NCBI RefSeq assembly: GCF_004138295.1
Contig: NZ_SCFM01000004.1
Location: forward strand, 434,001 to 498,000
Source of the DNA: Ectobacillus funiculus
GTDB lineage: Bacteria > Bacillota > Bacilli > Bacillales > Bacillaceae_G
Direction of reading: 5' to 3'
Length of the DNA stretch: 64,000 bases
In this document: piece after piece, positions 26,617 through 35,732 of the stretch
Layout of the letters: each line of letters begins with the position of its first letter
Numbering within the stretch: the first letter of the stretch is position 1
The notes under the pieces: model-generated
What the model was told of the DNA's origin: nothing
Seen by the model: the letters and a program-made list of their open reading frames with translations, nothing else
Databases searched by the model: none
Program-made: the position numbers and the translations under genes

Positions 26617-27570
26617 TTGATTCGTGTATTAGCTATTACGCATACTCATCAAATTTTAAACGATTTAGGGTTAGATATTCTTAAAAGAAATGATATCAAA
26701 TGGTACTGGGTAGATTTTAACATGCCAACGGAGGAAGAAGCGCAATTATTAGATTCATATTTTCAATTCCACCCATTAGCTATTGAGGATTGTCTTCATC
26801 ATTTACAGCGAGCAAAGCTGGAGTATTATGATGATTACAGTTTTTTAGTGGTTCATGCAATTAATCAGAGTACTTTGGAAGCAAGCGAAGTAGATTTATT
26901 TGTAGGAAAGAATTTTGTTGTTTCTTTCCATTTTCATGAATTAAACGAAATCGAATCTGCTTGGGAGTACTTTCGACATTTAAAAGATATAAAGAAAAAA
27001 GGACCACTAGACGCAACACATAAAATTATGGACAAACTGGTAGATATGTATTTTCCTGTTGTTTATAGAATCGAAGAGCAGATTCAAGGGCTGGAAAGAC
27101 ATGGACGAAGGGGTGCTATGTCTTCCTTGATTAATGAAACTTTCATTATAAGAGGAGACTTATTGCATCTTCATCATACAATTACTCCGATGCGTGAGCT
27201 GTTATATCGTATACTTGAGTCAGATCGTATTCCGATTGAGCAAAATAGAAGAGCGTATTTCCGAGATATTCACGATCACCTAATAAAGTTGGGGCAATTG
27301 ATTGAGACGAACAGAGCCATCACCTCAGAAATTCGAGATAATTACCTTTCTTTGAATTCTTATTACATGAACAGCATTATGAAGACATTAACAGTAATCA
27401 CAACAATTTTTATGCCGCTGACGTTCATTGCAGGAATCTATGGCATGAATTTTGAGAATATACCAGAGTTAACTTGGAAGTACGGCTATTTTGTTGTACT
27501 AGGTATTATGGGCATAATGGGGATTGGAATGGTGTTATGGTTTAAGAAAAAGGGCTGGTTTAGAAATTAA
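26617..27570 (+). CDS. corA: CorA-family magnesium/cobalt transporter
   Basis: A 317-residue protein of the CorA/YfjQ type. The cytoplasmic N-domain includes WYWVDFNMPTEEEAQLL and FHPLAIEDCLHHLQRAKLEYY. Two C-terminal membrane helices are separated by the selectivity motif YGMNF. TTG at 26617 has GGAGG 9 bases upstream and gives the family N-terminus (LIRVLAIT). The longer reading from GTG at 26521 lacks an SD. Confidence 0.92.
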   Translation: MIRVLAITHTHQILNDLGLDILKRNDIKWYWVDFNMPTEEEAQLLDSYFQFHPLAIEDCLHHLQRAKLEYYDDYSFLVVHAINQSTLEASEVDLFVGKNFVVSFHFHELNEIESAWEYFRHLKDIKKKGPLDATHKIMDKLVDMYFPVVYRIEEQIQGLERHGRRGAMSSLINETFIIRGDLLHLHHTITPMRELLYRILESDRIPIEQNRRAYFRDIHDHLIKLGQLIETNRAITSEIRDNYLSLNSYYMNSIMKTLTVITTIFMPLTFIAGIYGMNFENIPELTWKYGYFVVLGIMGIMGIGMVLWFKKKGWFRN

Positions 27571-27641
27571 TAGTGTATATATATCAACCAGTTTTTTTAA
27601 CCATGTAGATAACTATATGTCTTATTTTTTAAAGAACTAAA

Positions 27642-27669
27642 GCACCCTTATCATGCTTGACAAGGGTGC
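27642..27669 (+). terminator. Terminator of corA
   Basis: GCACCCTT / AAGGGTGC stem with 12-base loop, then CTTTGTATTTG. Confidence 0.8.
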
Positions 27670-27724
27670 CTTTGTATTTGGTATCAAATCGCAACTGGAG
27701 CCTTAATTGTCGGGTGCGGGTTAT

Positions 27725-27830
27725 AATACATGTAGAAAAAACAATCATAGAACTTTCTGCTTTTCTTAATCCTAACGACCACACACAAAAAAAGTAACCC
27801 TCCAAAATACTTAAAATTTCAAACTTATTT
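27725..27830. repeat. Degenerate intergenic repeat, related to 35228-35345
   Basis: A block of about 75 bases (ACATGTAGAAAAAACAATCA through AAAAAAAGTAACCCTCCAA) is shared with 35228-35320. The AGTAACCNTCCAA core also occurs upstream of mocR at 23047-23058. It could be a copied operator-bearing promoter segment. Confidence 0.65.
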
Positions 27831-27879
27831 TACAAGTTTAGTTTTCAAAATGAATTTTATATAAGAAAATTTTATAACC

Positions 27880-28329
27880 TTAAGATACCTCCTCGTCACT
27901 ATCATAAAACATTTTCTGGAGGCTTTCGGAAAGCAGACGATACGCGACTATTTTTTTCTTGTGCTGTTTGACTACATTAACACGATCGTTATAAATGTAT
28001 ACAAATAACCTAACACCCTTTTTTCCTTTTTTTGTATCAATAATTACTGGAATCCCTTTGTTCTCTGGATGTAAATATGATTGCTCGTAACCTGGAAACA
28101 CAGGGTATCGTTCTACAAATGTAGCTTCGTTAAAATAATGAATTACTTGAGTTTTGTCTTCACCTTCCAACCGTTTTCCATCAATAGTTATGCTGGCATC
28201 CGCATCACTAAGTTTTGAATGTATTTCAAACCTGCCAATAAACCATCCCACAGTACTGTTTGGAAGCGAACTTACTACTATTTTAAAAACACCCAAGAGA
28301 ATCATTGGAACCAAAACAGCCCATGTCAT
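27880..28329 (-). CDS. yfmQ: YfmQ-family protein, paralogue 2
   Basis: A 149-residue paralogue of the protein at 20752-21201, with the same membrane helix and ATFVERYPVFPGYEQSYLHP and VRLFVYIYNDRVNVVKQ blocks. It differs mainly in the region following residue 40 and at the C-terminus (FYDSDEEVS). The upstream sequence ATAACTTATAATGTTATAGG corresponds to that of paralogue 1. No function known. Confidence 0.88.
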   Translation of the reverse strand: MTWAVLVPMILLGVFKIVVSSLPNSTVGWFIGRFEIHSKLSDADASITIDGKRLEGEDKTQVIHYFNEATFVERYPVFPGYEQSYLHPENKGIPVIIDTKKGKKGVRLFVYIYNDRVNVVKQHKKKIVAYRLLSESLQKMFYDSDEEVS

Positions 28330-28550
28330 ATTTCATTATCCCCTTACGTTCTAAATTAACATTATTCTATAACTTATAATGTTATAGGTCGGACAGTTTT
28401 TCAAGAAAATCAACTAGCTCTGTTAATATGTCGCTACTTTGTGAAACATTATACTGCAACGTATTCGTTAGTAGAAATAGGAAACCTTTAAGGTTCAGGT
28501 TTTCCCTAATTCTACTTCATTATCAGTACTAATAATTAACACAGCCTTTC

Positions 28551-28951
28551 TTAAAAAGAAGCCGTACACAAACTCTCTACAAATCGTTTCATTCTTTTCA
28601 TTGCTTCTTGAAGGGCTTCGATAGATGAGGCATAGGAACAACGGATATGCCCCTCATCACTCTACCGTCACAATGATCTCAGACTCTGGAGAATAGGAGA
28701 CTTGAAAGCGTGATTGCATGTAATCTGCAATCTCACTTCGAAGCTCTATTAGACCGGCATTTGCTGTATAAGATGTGTATCCACGTTGTAGAGATAAGAT
28801 AGAAGCCTCACGTCTGGACCAGGGAGTAACAAAATCAGGCTCTCCTACCCCTAAAGAGATAACCCCTTCCATACTATAGCTGCCAAATCAAAAAACGACG
28901 AATGCCAGGAGGCTTTACTTGTTCAACTTTTGACGATAAATATGATCGCAT
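28551..28951 (-). pseudogene. patA: patA aminotransferase pseudogene with large internal deletion
   Basis: Reading from 28951, the first 95 codons encode a PatA start (MRSYLSSKVEQVKPPGIRRF), with a small frameshift in the poly-T at about 28885, then MEGVISLGVGEPDFVTPW and YTSYTANAGLIELR. At about 28660 the sequence jumps, one frame off, to the normal C-terminus (EGHIRCSYASSIEALQEAM, MKRFVESL). Some 270 codons including the PLP lysine are missing, so this is a dead gene. Confidence 0.88.
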
Positions 28952-29016
28952 TAGAGCGGCACCACCATTCTTCAATCCGTCCTCATCTTATATATAATAT
29001 ATAAATTGATTTTTAT

Positions 29017-30204
29017 CTAACTTATAGAGTGCTCCTTTATAACACGCAATAATTGAAAACTATGATCTTCAGCTCCTTGAACAGGAAGACCAGCTTCTAT
29101 ATTCTTTTTTGTATATGCCAGATTTTCTTCTGTAATAATTTCACCCGGAATAAAAATAGGAATACCTGGTGGATACACCATGACGAACTCAGCAATAATC
29201 CTCCCCACCGACTCCTCAAATGGCACCATTTCTGTTTCTGAATAAAAAGCATCTCGTGGGGTTAATGCGAGAACTGGAATCTCAGGCAACACCATATTTG
29301 TGTCTATATCTGAATCTGCCTGATGTTCAAACTCGTCCACAAGTTCCTTTAATGCATGTACGAGCCTTAATAAATCTTCCTCGGTATCACCAGATGTAAT
29401 GATACAAAGAATATTGTAAAGATCAGACATTTCAACCTCTATATTAAACCTTTTACGAAGCCATTTTTCCGCATCATGGCCAGTAATCCCAAGCTCTTTT
29501 ACCGAGACGAGGAGCTTTGTTGGGTCCATGGCAAATATAGCGCTCGTTCCCAAGATTTCATCTCCAATGCAATAGAGATGTGCAATTTCATTAATTTGGG
29601 CACGTGTTTGTTCAGCAAGCCGAATACTTTTTTCTAGTAAGGCTTGTCCTTCTGTCGCTAAGGATCTTCTTGCTGCATCCAAAGAAGCAAGCAATAAGTA
29701 AGACGTGGATGTTGTCGTCAACATACTTAGAGTAGTCTGCACGCGCTCCGGGGATACCAAGCCCTTTTTAACGTTCAAAATAGAACTTTGCGTCATTGAT
29801 CCTCCTAGCTTGTGCACACTTGTTGCAGCTATATCAGCACCGGCTTGCATTGCAGAAAGAGGAAGAGCATCATGAAAATGAATATGAGCACCGTGCGCTT
29901 CATCCACAAGTACAGGAATCTGGTAAGAATGGACAATATCTACAATTTTTCTTAAATCTCCGGAAACTCCAAAATAGGTAGGATTAATTACAAGGACAGC
30001 TTTAGTATCCGGATGCTGCTCCAATGCTTTTTTCACAGATTCAGGTGTAATCCCATGCGAGATGCCTAAGTTTTGATCAACCTCTGGGTGAATAAAAATT
30101 GGCCTAGCACCTGAGAAGATAATCCCGCTCATAATCGATTTATGCACATTGCGCGGTACTAGGATTTTATCACCAGGTCCACAAACCGACAGTATCATTG
30201 TCAT
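29017..30204 (-). pseudogene. speA: Arginine/lysine/ornithine decarboxylase (SpeA-like), N-terminally truncated
   Basis: The 395 codons match residues from about 95 to the end of the 490-residue SpeA of bacilli. PLP lysine Lys132 (TSVHKLGG), VDEAHGAHIHFHD and the C-terminal YPPGIPIFIPGE are intact. The start is replaced: GVIMTM follows an in-frame TAG that lies only a few codons after the stop of the upstream gene. The missing part carries the HIPGHKKG segment and wing helix needed for the dimer site. A GATAGGG sequence could allow translation from this ATG, but arginine decarboxylase activity seems unlikely. Confidence 0.75.
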
Positions 30205-30231
30205 AATAACGCCCTATCTTCACCCCTACCC

Positions 30232-31536
30232 TCACATTACGGCAGATTCTGTTAAATCCTTGACACCCTTATAAATAAGGTTAAATAATTCTTCTATATC
30301 TTGTTCTTCCACACAAGAAAAGGCGATCCTTAAATCCGTGGAATTAATGGCAACAACACCGACCCCATACTGATCCAACAAGTGAATTCTGAGTTCTTCA
30401 GCATTTATGTGCTTAAGCTTTAAGCACATAAAATAACCGGAGTTAAACGGATAATAAGACCAACACTTTTCATACTTCTCCTGACGTAATACCTCTTTTA
30501 CCTTACTAGCTCTACGCTCCATCAGTTTGAATTTTTGGTGTTTTTCTAGATCAAACTCCTCTGATTCTAGGGATTTTAAAATAATAGTTTGAGATAAATG
30601 GACACTGCTAGAAATCGTTCCTCGTATAATCCCTTTTGTTTTCTGCTCCAGTGCATCCAATATAGCAGGACTTGTGCTGGCATATGTGATAAAACCAACC
30701 CTTAATCCCCAAACATAGTTTTCTTTTGTAGCACCATCTACTTTAACGGGTAAAATCCTTGGGTGCAGTCCTGCCAATCTGCCAAATAATGATTCCTTTA
30801 CAGAATCTTCATAAAATAATCCGAAATAAGCATCATCCAGAATGACAACAAGATTCATTCCTTCTTGAGCAGCTTCACATAAAGCAGAAATAATCTCCTC
30901 TACCTCATTTAGATGCGGTGTGTAACCTGTTGGGTTGTTCGGAAAATTGAGTAACACAATAGCCTTTCCGGCCGTTTTCTGTTTCAATAGAACCTCTCGA
31001 AAAGCGGACGTATGAAACCGTCCGTTTTCATTAAACAGCTTATATGTTACTAATAGTGCTCCTCTTCGCACTTGGAAAATCGATTGATAGTTCCCCCAAT
31101 ACTTATCTGGTACTAGTACACAATCTTGCGGATCTGCAAATAAATCTGCCGCAATACTTAGCCCATGCGTAAGAGCACTTGTAACAATAGGTAACCCAAA
31201 GCTTTGATTACGTAAAGAAGGATTATCTTTTAGCAGCTTTTCCTTCCACACTTCGCGTAACCTCTGCTTTCCAGCAGGTGGAGCATACGGATAAATATCC
31301 TCGGGTGCGTAGTCTAAAAAATGGCTTTGTATATGCTGAAAATGCATAGGAGCATCTTCTTCTGTTGCAATACCAATAGTAGCGTTAAAACGGTATGCCT
31401 TCTGTCTTGCTTCAGCACTTTGACTTAAAATACCCTTTGGATAATACAGTTTCCTACCTAGTTCTGATAACATAGCGTATATAAATGGGTTCTGATTTTG
31501 TATCACTTCGTTTAATTTTTCAGCTAAGCTGTTCAA
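30232..31536 (-). CDS. PLP-dependent class I/II aminotransferase
   Basis: A 434-residue fold-type I enzyme. It has FPNNPTGYTP (Asn-Pro-x-Gly loop), ILDDAYFGLF (Asp/Tyr for PLP), the probable PLP lysine in DGATKENYVWGLRVGF, and the Arg in LRIAFS near the C-terminus for carboxylate binding. TTG at 31536 has AGGAGG with 8-base spacing. An upstream ATG would add 23 residues that do not fit the family. Substrate unknown. The closeness of the stop to the truncated speA shows that a deletion joined them. Confidence 0.85.
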   Translation of the reverse strand: MNSLAEKLNEVIQNQNPFIYAMLSELGRKLYYPKGILSQSAEARQKAYRFNATIGIATEEDAPMHFQHIQSHFLDYAPEDIYPYAPPAGKQRLREVWKEKLLKDNPSLRNQSFGLPIVTSALTHGLSIAADLFADPQDCVLVPDKYWGNYQSIFQVRRGALLVTYKLFNENGRFHTSAFREVLLKQKTAGKAIVLLNFPNNPTGYTPHLNEVEEIISALCEAAQEGMNLVVILDDAYFGLFYEDSVKESLFGRLAGLHPRILPVKVDGATKENYVWGLRVGFITYASTSPAILDALEQKTKGIIRGTISSSVHLSQTIILKSLESEEFDLEKHQKFKLMERRASKVKEVLRQEKYEKCWSYYPFNSGYFMCLKLKHINAEELRIHLLDQYGVGVVAINSTDLRIAFSCVEEQDIEELFNLIYKGVKDLTESAVM

Positions 31537-31636
31537 GCTAATAACCTCCTGTGTATTCAACTTCCCAAAAGCCCATACTGGTCTTTTTTCATAGCCAGTT
31601 TGCAAATCGATTCATAAGCTTTAAAAGGATTTTCCT

Positions 31637-32410
31637 TCACTCGGAAACAACAACCTCTAATACATTCTCAAACCATTTTATCTTTTCCCTCATTCTCACG
31701 ACTTGTCCAACAAGAATAATGGCAGGATGCGTAATATTGTTCTGTCGGACTGTTTCTTCAATCGTTTTTAAATCTCCGGTAACGGTTGTTTGCGAAGAAG
31801 TAGTTCCCCATTGAATAACAGCAACAGGCGTTTGTGGATTTTTTCCGTGCTCAATTAACTTCATACATATATGTGATAAATTTCCTATTCCCATATAAAA
31901 AGCAATCGTATCAATACCTTGAGCCAGTGCAGACCAATTAACAATATCCGTTCCCTTCTCGGCACGTCCATGGCCTGTCACAATCGCAAACGATGAAGCG
32001 TAATCCCGGTGAGTTACTGGTATACCTGCATAGGCCGGTCCAGCAATACCAGAGGTAATACCAGGCACGACTTCGTATGGAATGTCATGGTTTACAAGTA
32101 CTTCCGCTTCTTCTCCTCCTCTGCCAAATACAAAAGGATCACCACCTTTTAGCCGTACAACTACTTTCCCTTCTTCCGCTTTTCTGACTAACACCTCATG
32201 GATTTGCTCTTGAATTAACTCATGCTTACCTGGCAGCTTCCCGCAATAAATTAATTCTGCATTATTTCGTGCATACTTTAATAATTCCTTACTTATCAGA
32301 CGGTCATAGACAATAACATCTGCATTTTGAATGCATTCTAATCCATACACAGTAATGAGTTTGGGATCGCCTGATCCCGCCCCCACTAAATACACTTTAC
32401 CTCTATTCAT
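31637..32410 (-). CDS. cobA: Uroporphyrinogen-III C-methyltransferase (SUMT)
   Basis: A 257-residue tetrapyrrole methylase. The SAM-binding loop VGAGSGDPKLIT lies at the N-terminus, with VVRLKGGDPFVFGRGGEE and PGITSGIAGPAYAGIPVTHR diagnostic of SUMT. It converts uroporphyrinogen III to precorrin-2, the first step to siroheme or cobalamin. It is a stand-alone SUMT without the CysG dehydrogenase part. With hemD nearby and a sulfite reductase remnant, siroheme is the likely product path. Confidence 0.94.
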   Translation of the reverse strand: MNRGKVYLVGAGSGDPKLITVYGLECIQNADVIVYDRLISKELLKYARNNAELIYCGKLPGKHELIQEQIHEVLVRKAEEGKVVVRLKGGDPFVFGRGGEEAEVLVNHDIPYEVVPGITSGIAGPAYAGIPVTHRDYASSFAIVTGHGRAEKGTDIVNWSALAQGIDTIAFYMGIGNLSHICMKLIEHGKNPQTPVAVIQWGTTSSQTTVTGDLKTIEETVRQNNITHPAIILVGQVVRMREKIKWFENVLEVVVSE

Positions 32411-32455
32411 AATTACTTCTTTCTCCCATCGATCAGCCTGTTTTTTATATGGAAA

Positions 32456-32644
32456 CTAATCATAATCAAAGAACGGATATGAAATCGAATCATTTAGTAT
32501 TACTTCTCTTTCTATAATAAAGAATGCAAAAAAAAACAAACCGGCCAATACAGATGTATTTTGACCATCCAATTTAGAATAGGTTACTTCGCTTCCATTA
32601 TTTACTGTGTATGTCGGACAGTAGGAAGTTAAATCTATCCTCAT
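32456..32644 (-). repeat. Decayed repeat block shared with the mocR upstream region
   Basis: The segment 32494-32580 repeats 23158-23247 with few changes, including TGACCATCCAATT. Both keep one open frame (LDGQNTSxLAGLFF), so the block may be a remnant of a coding sequence that once preceded patA. I cannot identify the gene. Confidence 0.5.
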
Positions 32645-32836
32645 GATGTTAGAAGTTTTAGATTATAAAAATTGTAAAAGTGGTCGCCGAATATTCCCTA
32701 TCTATCGAGCAATATTTCCCCACGGAGGTCGTGAAACTCGATGCTGTATGACTTGTTTTTAATGGGAAAATCATCCACTATTAAGGTCATCCCCTAAGAA
32801 TCATTCAGTTATACCCAAACTTGTGACCAAAACAAA
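32645..32836. other. Non-coding stretch upstream of cobA repeat block
   Basis: No gene with a ribosome binding site is visible on either strand. It separates the decayed block from the trhO terminator. Confidence 0.4.
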
Positions 32837-32885
32837 GAGACTGCCCCCAAAAGATTGCGCTTCAGCAACCTTTTGGGTCAGTCTC
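32837..32885 (-). terminator. Terminator of trhO
   Basis: GAGACTGCCCCCAAAAG / CTTTTGGGTCAGTCTC stem (one mismatch), followed on the minus strand by TTTGTTTTGG. Confidence 0.85.
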
Positions 32886-32892
32886 CTTATCC

Positions 32893-33867
32893 TTATCCTA
32901 ATCGTACTGTATCTTCTTCCTCGATCTGTTTTAGCTTCGCAGCAATCTGTTCATCAGTTAAATCATGTTCTTTTACATATAAGTTCCTTGGATGTACTCT
33001 GCATTCATGCTTGCACCCGCGTAAATATTTATGTTCATTTTCTTCCGAGCATAAAATCTGTTTATTACATTCCGGGTTGGCGCAGTTTACATAGCGTTCG
33101 CATGGTTCTCCTGTGAAATAATCCTTTCCGACAATAACATGTTCTGTCTGATTAACAGGAACACTAATCCGTTCATCAAATACATAGCATTGTCCATCCC
33201 ACAGCCTTCCTTGTACTTCTGGGTCTTTTCCATATGTGACAATCCCTCCATGAAGCTGGCCGACATCCTGGAACCCTTCTTTGAGCAACCACCCAGAAAA
33301 CTTTTCACAGCGAATACCACCTGTGCAATAGGTAAGAATTTTCTTTCCTTCTAATTTTTCCTTGTTATCCCTTACCCACTCAGGAAGTTCACGAAAGGCT
33401 TCAATATCAGGTCTGATTGCTCCTTTAAAATGACCTAAATCATATTCATAGTCATTTCTAGCATCAATTACAATCGTATCCTCATTTTGCATCGCTTCAA
33501 AAAATTCTTTGGGACTCAAATATTTACCGCTCAACTTGTTCGGATTAACATCATCATCTAATCGAAGTGTTACGAGTTCCGACCGAGGGCGAACGTGCAT
33601 CTTTTTAAATGCATGTCCGTCTGCTTCATCCACTTTAAACACCATTTCTGCAAAGCGGGAATCTTTTTGCATTGCTTGCATATATTCCTCCGTTTGCCCA
33701 ATCGTTCCAGATACCGTTCCATTGATGCCTTCTTCCGCCACAAGAATTCGGCCTTTAAGACTAAGCTCTTTACAAAATTCTAAATGCTGCGCTGCAAATT
33801 CTTCTGGGTTTTCAATCGGAACATACATGTAATACAATAATACTCTATACGGTTTTACAGTTGTCAT
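32893..33867 (-). CDS. trhO: tRNA uridine(34) hydroxylase TrhO (rhodanese family)
   Basis: A 324-residue protein with the N-terminal acylphosphatase-like domain ([16 protein letters not shown]), the rhodanese domain with active-site Cys in [15 protein letters not shown], and a Cys-rich C-terminal part ([23 protein letters not shown]). It catalyses oxygen-dependent 5-hydroxyuridine formation at the wobble position of tRNAs. SD AGGTGGT precedes ATG. The gene lies between the two siroheme genes but has its own terminator. Confidence 0.93.
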   Translation of the reverse strand: MTTVKPYRVLLYYMYVPIENPEEFAAQHLEFCKELSLKGRILVAEEGINGTVSGTIGQTEEYMQAMQKDSRFAEMVFKVDEADGHAFKKMHVRPRSELVTLRLDDDVNPNKLSGKYLSPKEFFEAMQNEDTIVIDARNDYEYDLGHFKGAIRPDIEAFRELPEWVRDNKEKLEGKKILTYCTGGIRCEKFSGWLLKEGFQDVGQLHGGIVTYGKDPEVQGRLWDGQCYVFDERISVPVNQTEHVIVGKDYFTGEPCERYVNCANPECNKQILCSEENEHKYLRGCKHECRVHPRNLYVKEHDLTDEQIAAKLKQIEEEDTVRLG

Positions 33868-34166
33868 GCTATTTTTACCACCTATCTGTTGTCTATATTT
33901 GCAAGATATATATACTTGTAGGCCAGTTCAATCAATATACTTTTCCTGCTATCATTACATTTTTATTCATTATAATGAAGCTTTGTTTAAAACCCATTTA
34001 AAATCAAACATCTATCTTCCAAGCTATCTAACTAAGGAAAACATATTTAGTCCAATACTGCAAATGTTTTGCTTGCCAAATACAATCAGATATTTTTTAT
34101 CTATTCTCTTGTACCATCATATTTTCTTCTAACTGCTTCATCTGATAAAAGTTCTGTACTTACCAG

Positions 34167-34256
34167 TTATGAGGTATCCACATTTCTGGAAACCAGTATT
34201 GTACCCAAAAGCGAGATAACACTTATAATTGCGACTAAGCTAATGGCAAATATCAT
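34167..34256 (-). CDS. Small membrane protein (29 aa), unannotated type
   Basis: ATG at 34256 follows AAAGGAG with 7-base spacing (a second ATG at 34259 is adjacent). The product is one hydrophobic helix (IFAISLVAIISVISLLGTIL) with a short polar tail VSRNVDTS. It starts 44 bases after the hemD stop, on the same strand, so it is probably co-transcribed. Size and layout resemble regulatory single-helix peptides of membrane complexes, but I recognise no specific family. Confidence 0.6.
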   Translation of the reverse strand: MIFAISLVAIISVISLLGTILVSRNVDTS

Positions 34257-34299
34257 CATATCTCTCCTTTTTCAAGGTTGACAGCTAGTTAACCCATAA

Positions 34300-35106
34300 C
34301 TATTTTTCATAGTAGCGGGATAATTCTACAATCATTGCCCCCATCCTTTCATGCTTAGGAGCAAGTAATTGCTCAATACCTTCTTCTTTTAAGACTTCCG
34401 CGGTAACCTTCCCAACAGCAACAGCTAAGACATCGCTTTGGAAAGAATGCACGATATCTGTAAAGTAGCCTTGTTTCCTTGCAAACTCAAAGAGAGAGCG
34501 AACTTGAATAGCAGTTGTAAAACATACAGCATCTAATTCGTTACGCAACAACTCCTGACACAACCTTGCAACTGTCTCTGACTCAGGAGCGATGTGCTGA
34601 TAAGGCAGAAGCTTTAATACAGAAGCCCCTCTACTTTCAAGAAACTCCGTTAGCTTTGGTGCTGTTTCCCCATGGAGCTGGACCATCACTCTTTTCCCTG
34701 AAAAATCAAAGCTTTCTAAAGAACGAATGAGTCCTTGGGTAGTCCCATCTCCATCCACCGCAACTGGTTTAACCCCAAGCTTCTTTAAAAACGAAAATGT
34801 TTTATATCCCCTTGAAGCCACTTTAGCTTGATGAATTATATTTAAAAATTGTTCCTCAAAACCAAGCTTCCTTGCTACATCTAAAAGAGTCTCCGTTCCA
34901 ACCCCTGTCGTGAAAATAACCCAATCTGCCCCTTCTTGAACAAACCTTTGCAAGTCAGGCTCCACTTCCTTCTCAGCTAAAAAAACGGTTCCTTGAAGGG
35001 AGCGAATAACAGGAACACCTCCTTGCTTTTGAATTAATGTACTAATTTCATCTGTATTACGCGAAGCGCCAATAGCAACTCGCTTCCCTACCAATCCTTT
35101 TCCCAC
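34300..35106 (-). CDS. hemD: Uroporphyrinogen-III synthase
   Basis: A 268-residue two-lobed HemD-fold protein with GKRVAIGASRNTDEISTLI, WVIFTTGVGTETLLDVA, the linker region VASRGYKTFSFLKKLG and AVCFTTAIQVRSLFEFA. It cyclises hydroxymethylbilane. This form is the one often found near nitrite or sulfite reductase genes rather than in the main heme operon, consistent with siroheme supply. GTG start with GGCGG 8 bases upstream. Confidence 0.85.
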   Translation of the reverse strand: MGKGLVGKRVAIGASRNTDEISTLIQKQGGVPVIRSLQGTVFLAEKEVEPDLQRFVQEGADWVIFTTGVGTETLLDVARKLGFEEQFLNIIHQAKVASRGYKTFSFLKKLGVKPVAVDGDGTTQGLIRSLESFDFSGKRVMVQLHGETAPKLTEFLESRGASVLKLLPYQHIAPESETVARLCQELLRNELDAVCFTTAIQVRSLFEFARKQGYFTDIVHSFQSDVLAVAVGKVTAEVLKEEGIEQLLAPKHERMGAMIVELSRYYEK

Positions 35107-35227
35107 ACAGATTTCCGCCTTCCGTTTAATTTATTCCTATATATTCTCCATGGCACAAAACTTTATTTTAGCTATGTTCTTATCTATCTTTTTTGCTTCA
35201 ATAGTGACTTCAACTGTCTTTTCTAGG

Positions 35228-35345
35228 CTTAAAATACATGTAGAAAAAACAATCATAGACCTTTCTGCTCTTCTTAATCATAACGACCACACAAAAAAAG
35301 TAACCCTCCAATTTATTGATTTTCAAACCAACCACTTTAAACCGA
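35228..35345. repeat. Degenerate intergenic repeat upstream of hemD
   Basis: Shares about 75 bases with 27725-27830. In addition, the segment from AAAGTAACCCTCCAATT to AAACCAACCACTTTAAA aligns with 23046-23087 upstream of mocR, so it has two degenerate copies of the GGATGGT-type element at 24-base spacing. Confidence 0.6.
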
Positions 35346-35407
35346 ATCAAGATCTCTATCTATGTATCGAATAATAAGAGACCTTGAATAATAAGATAAA
35401 CTAAAGA

Positions 35408-35433
35408 AGAGACAGGATATCTTTCCTGTCTCT
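35408..35433 (-). terminator. Terminator following the cysI remnant
   Basis: A perfect 10-bp stem AGAGACAGGA / TCCTGTCTCT, loop TATCTT, with a T-rich minus-strand tail. It evidently served the lost sulfite reductase gene. Confidence 0.85.
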
Positions 35434-35441
35434 AGCACATC

Positions 35442-35561
35442 TTAATCAGGGAAGTTCGTGCCGCCTGTGGTTGCTTTGACGATACCAGCATGGATAACAA
35501 AGTCGCCGAAGTACTCGCTTTCTTCGCGCTCTTTCGCATAATGGGAAAGAGGTAACGGGTT
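35442..35561 (-). pseudogene. cysI: C-terminal tail of a sulfite reductase hemoprotein (cysI) remnant
   Basis: About 40 minus-strand codons read [19 protein letters not shown] and [16 protein letters not shown] and then stop, followed by a terminator. This is the C-terminus of assimilatory sulfite reductase beta subunits (RFGDFVIRxG...T.G..F.D). Everything upstream, including the siroheme/4Fe-4S cysteines, is missing. It lies close to hemD and cobA, which would make the siroheme cofactor. Assigned from memory of the family, not from a search. Confidence 0.7.
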
Positions 35562-35732
35562 CTATGAACTTACATTAAGATCAAGATGAATAGTGATGAA
35601 AAATGTTGATTAAATGGAAATTAATGTTATTTTTAACACAGAATTACCTAACAGAAAATGAAATTTCACCCATCCTATCATAGGTTGAAGTAATGCCTAA
35701 TTGAGTCTTATCCTTTTTCAGTAAAGATAAAA

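Noticed and set aside
32456-32644. 62-codon minus-strand frame near cobA
   Set aside because: No SD, and it coincides with a decayed block repeated at 23158. Treated as repeat, not gene.
35150-35374. 74-codon plus-strand frame divergent from hemD
   Set aside because: No SD, and most of it is the degenerate repeat shared with 27725-27830.
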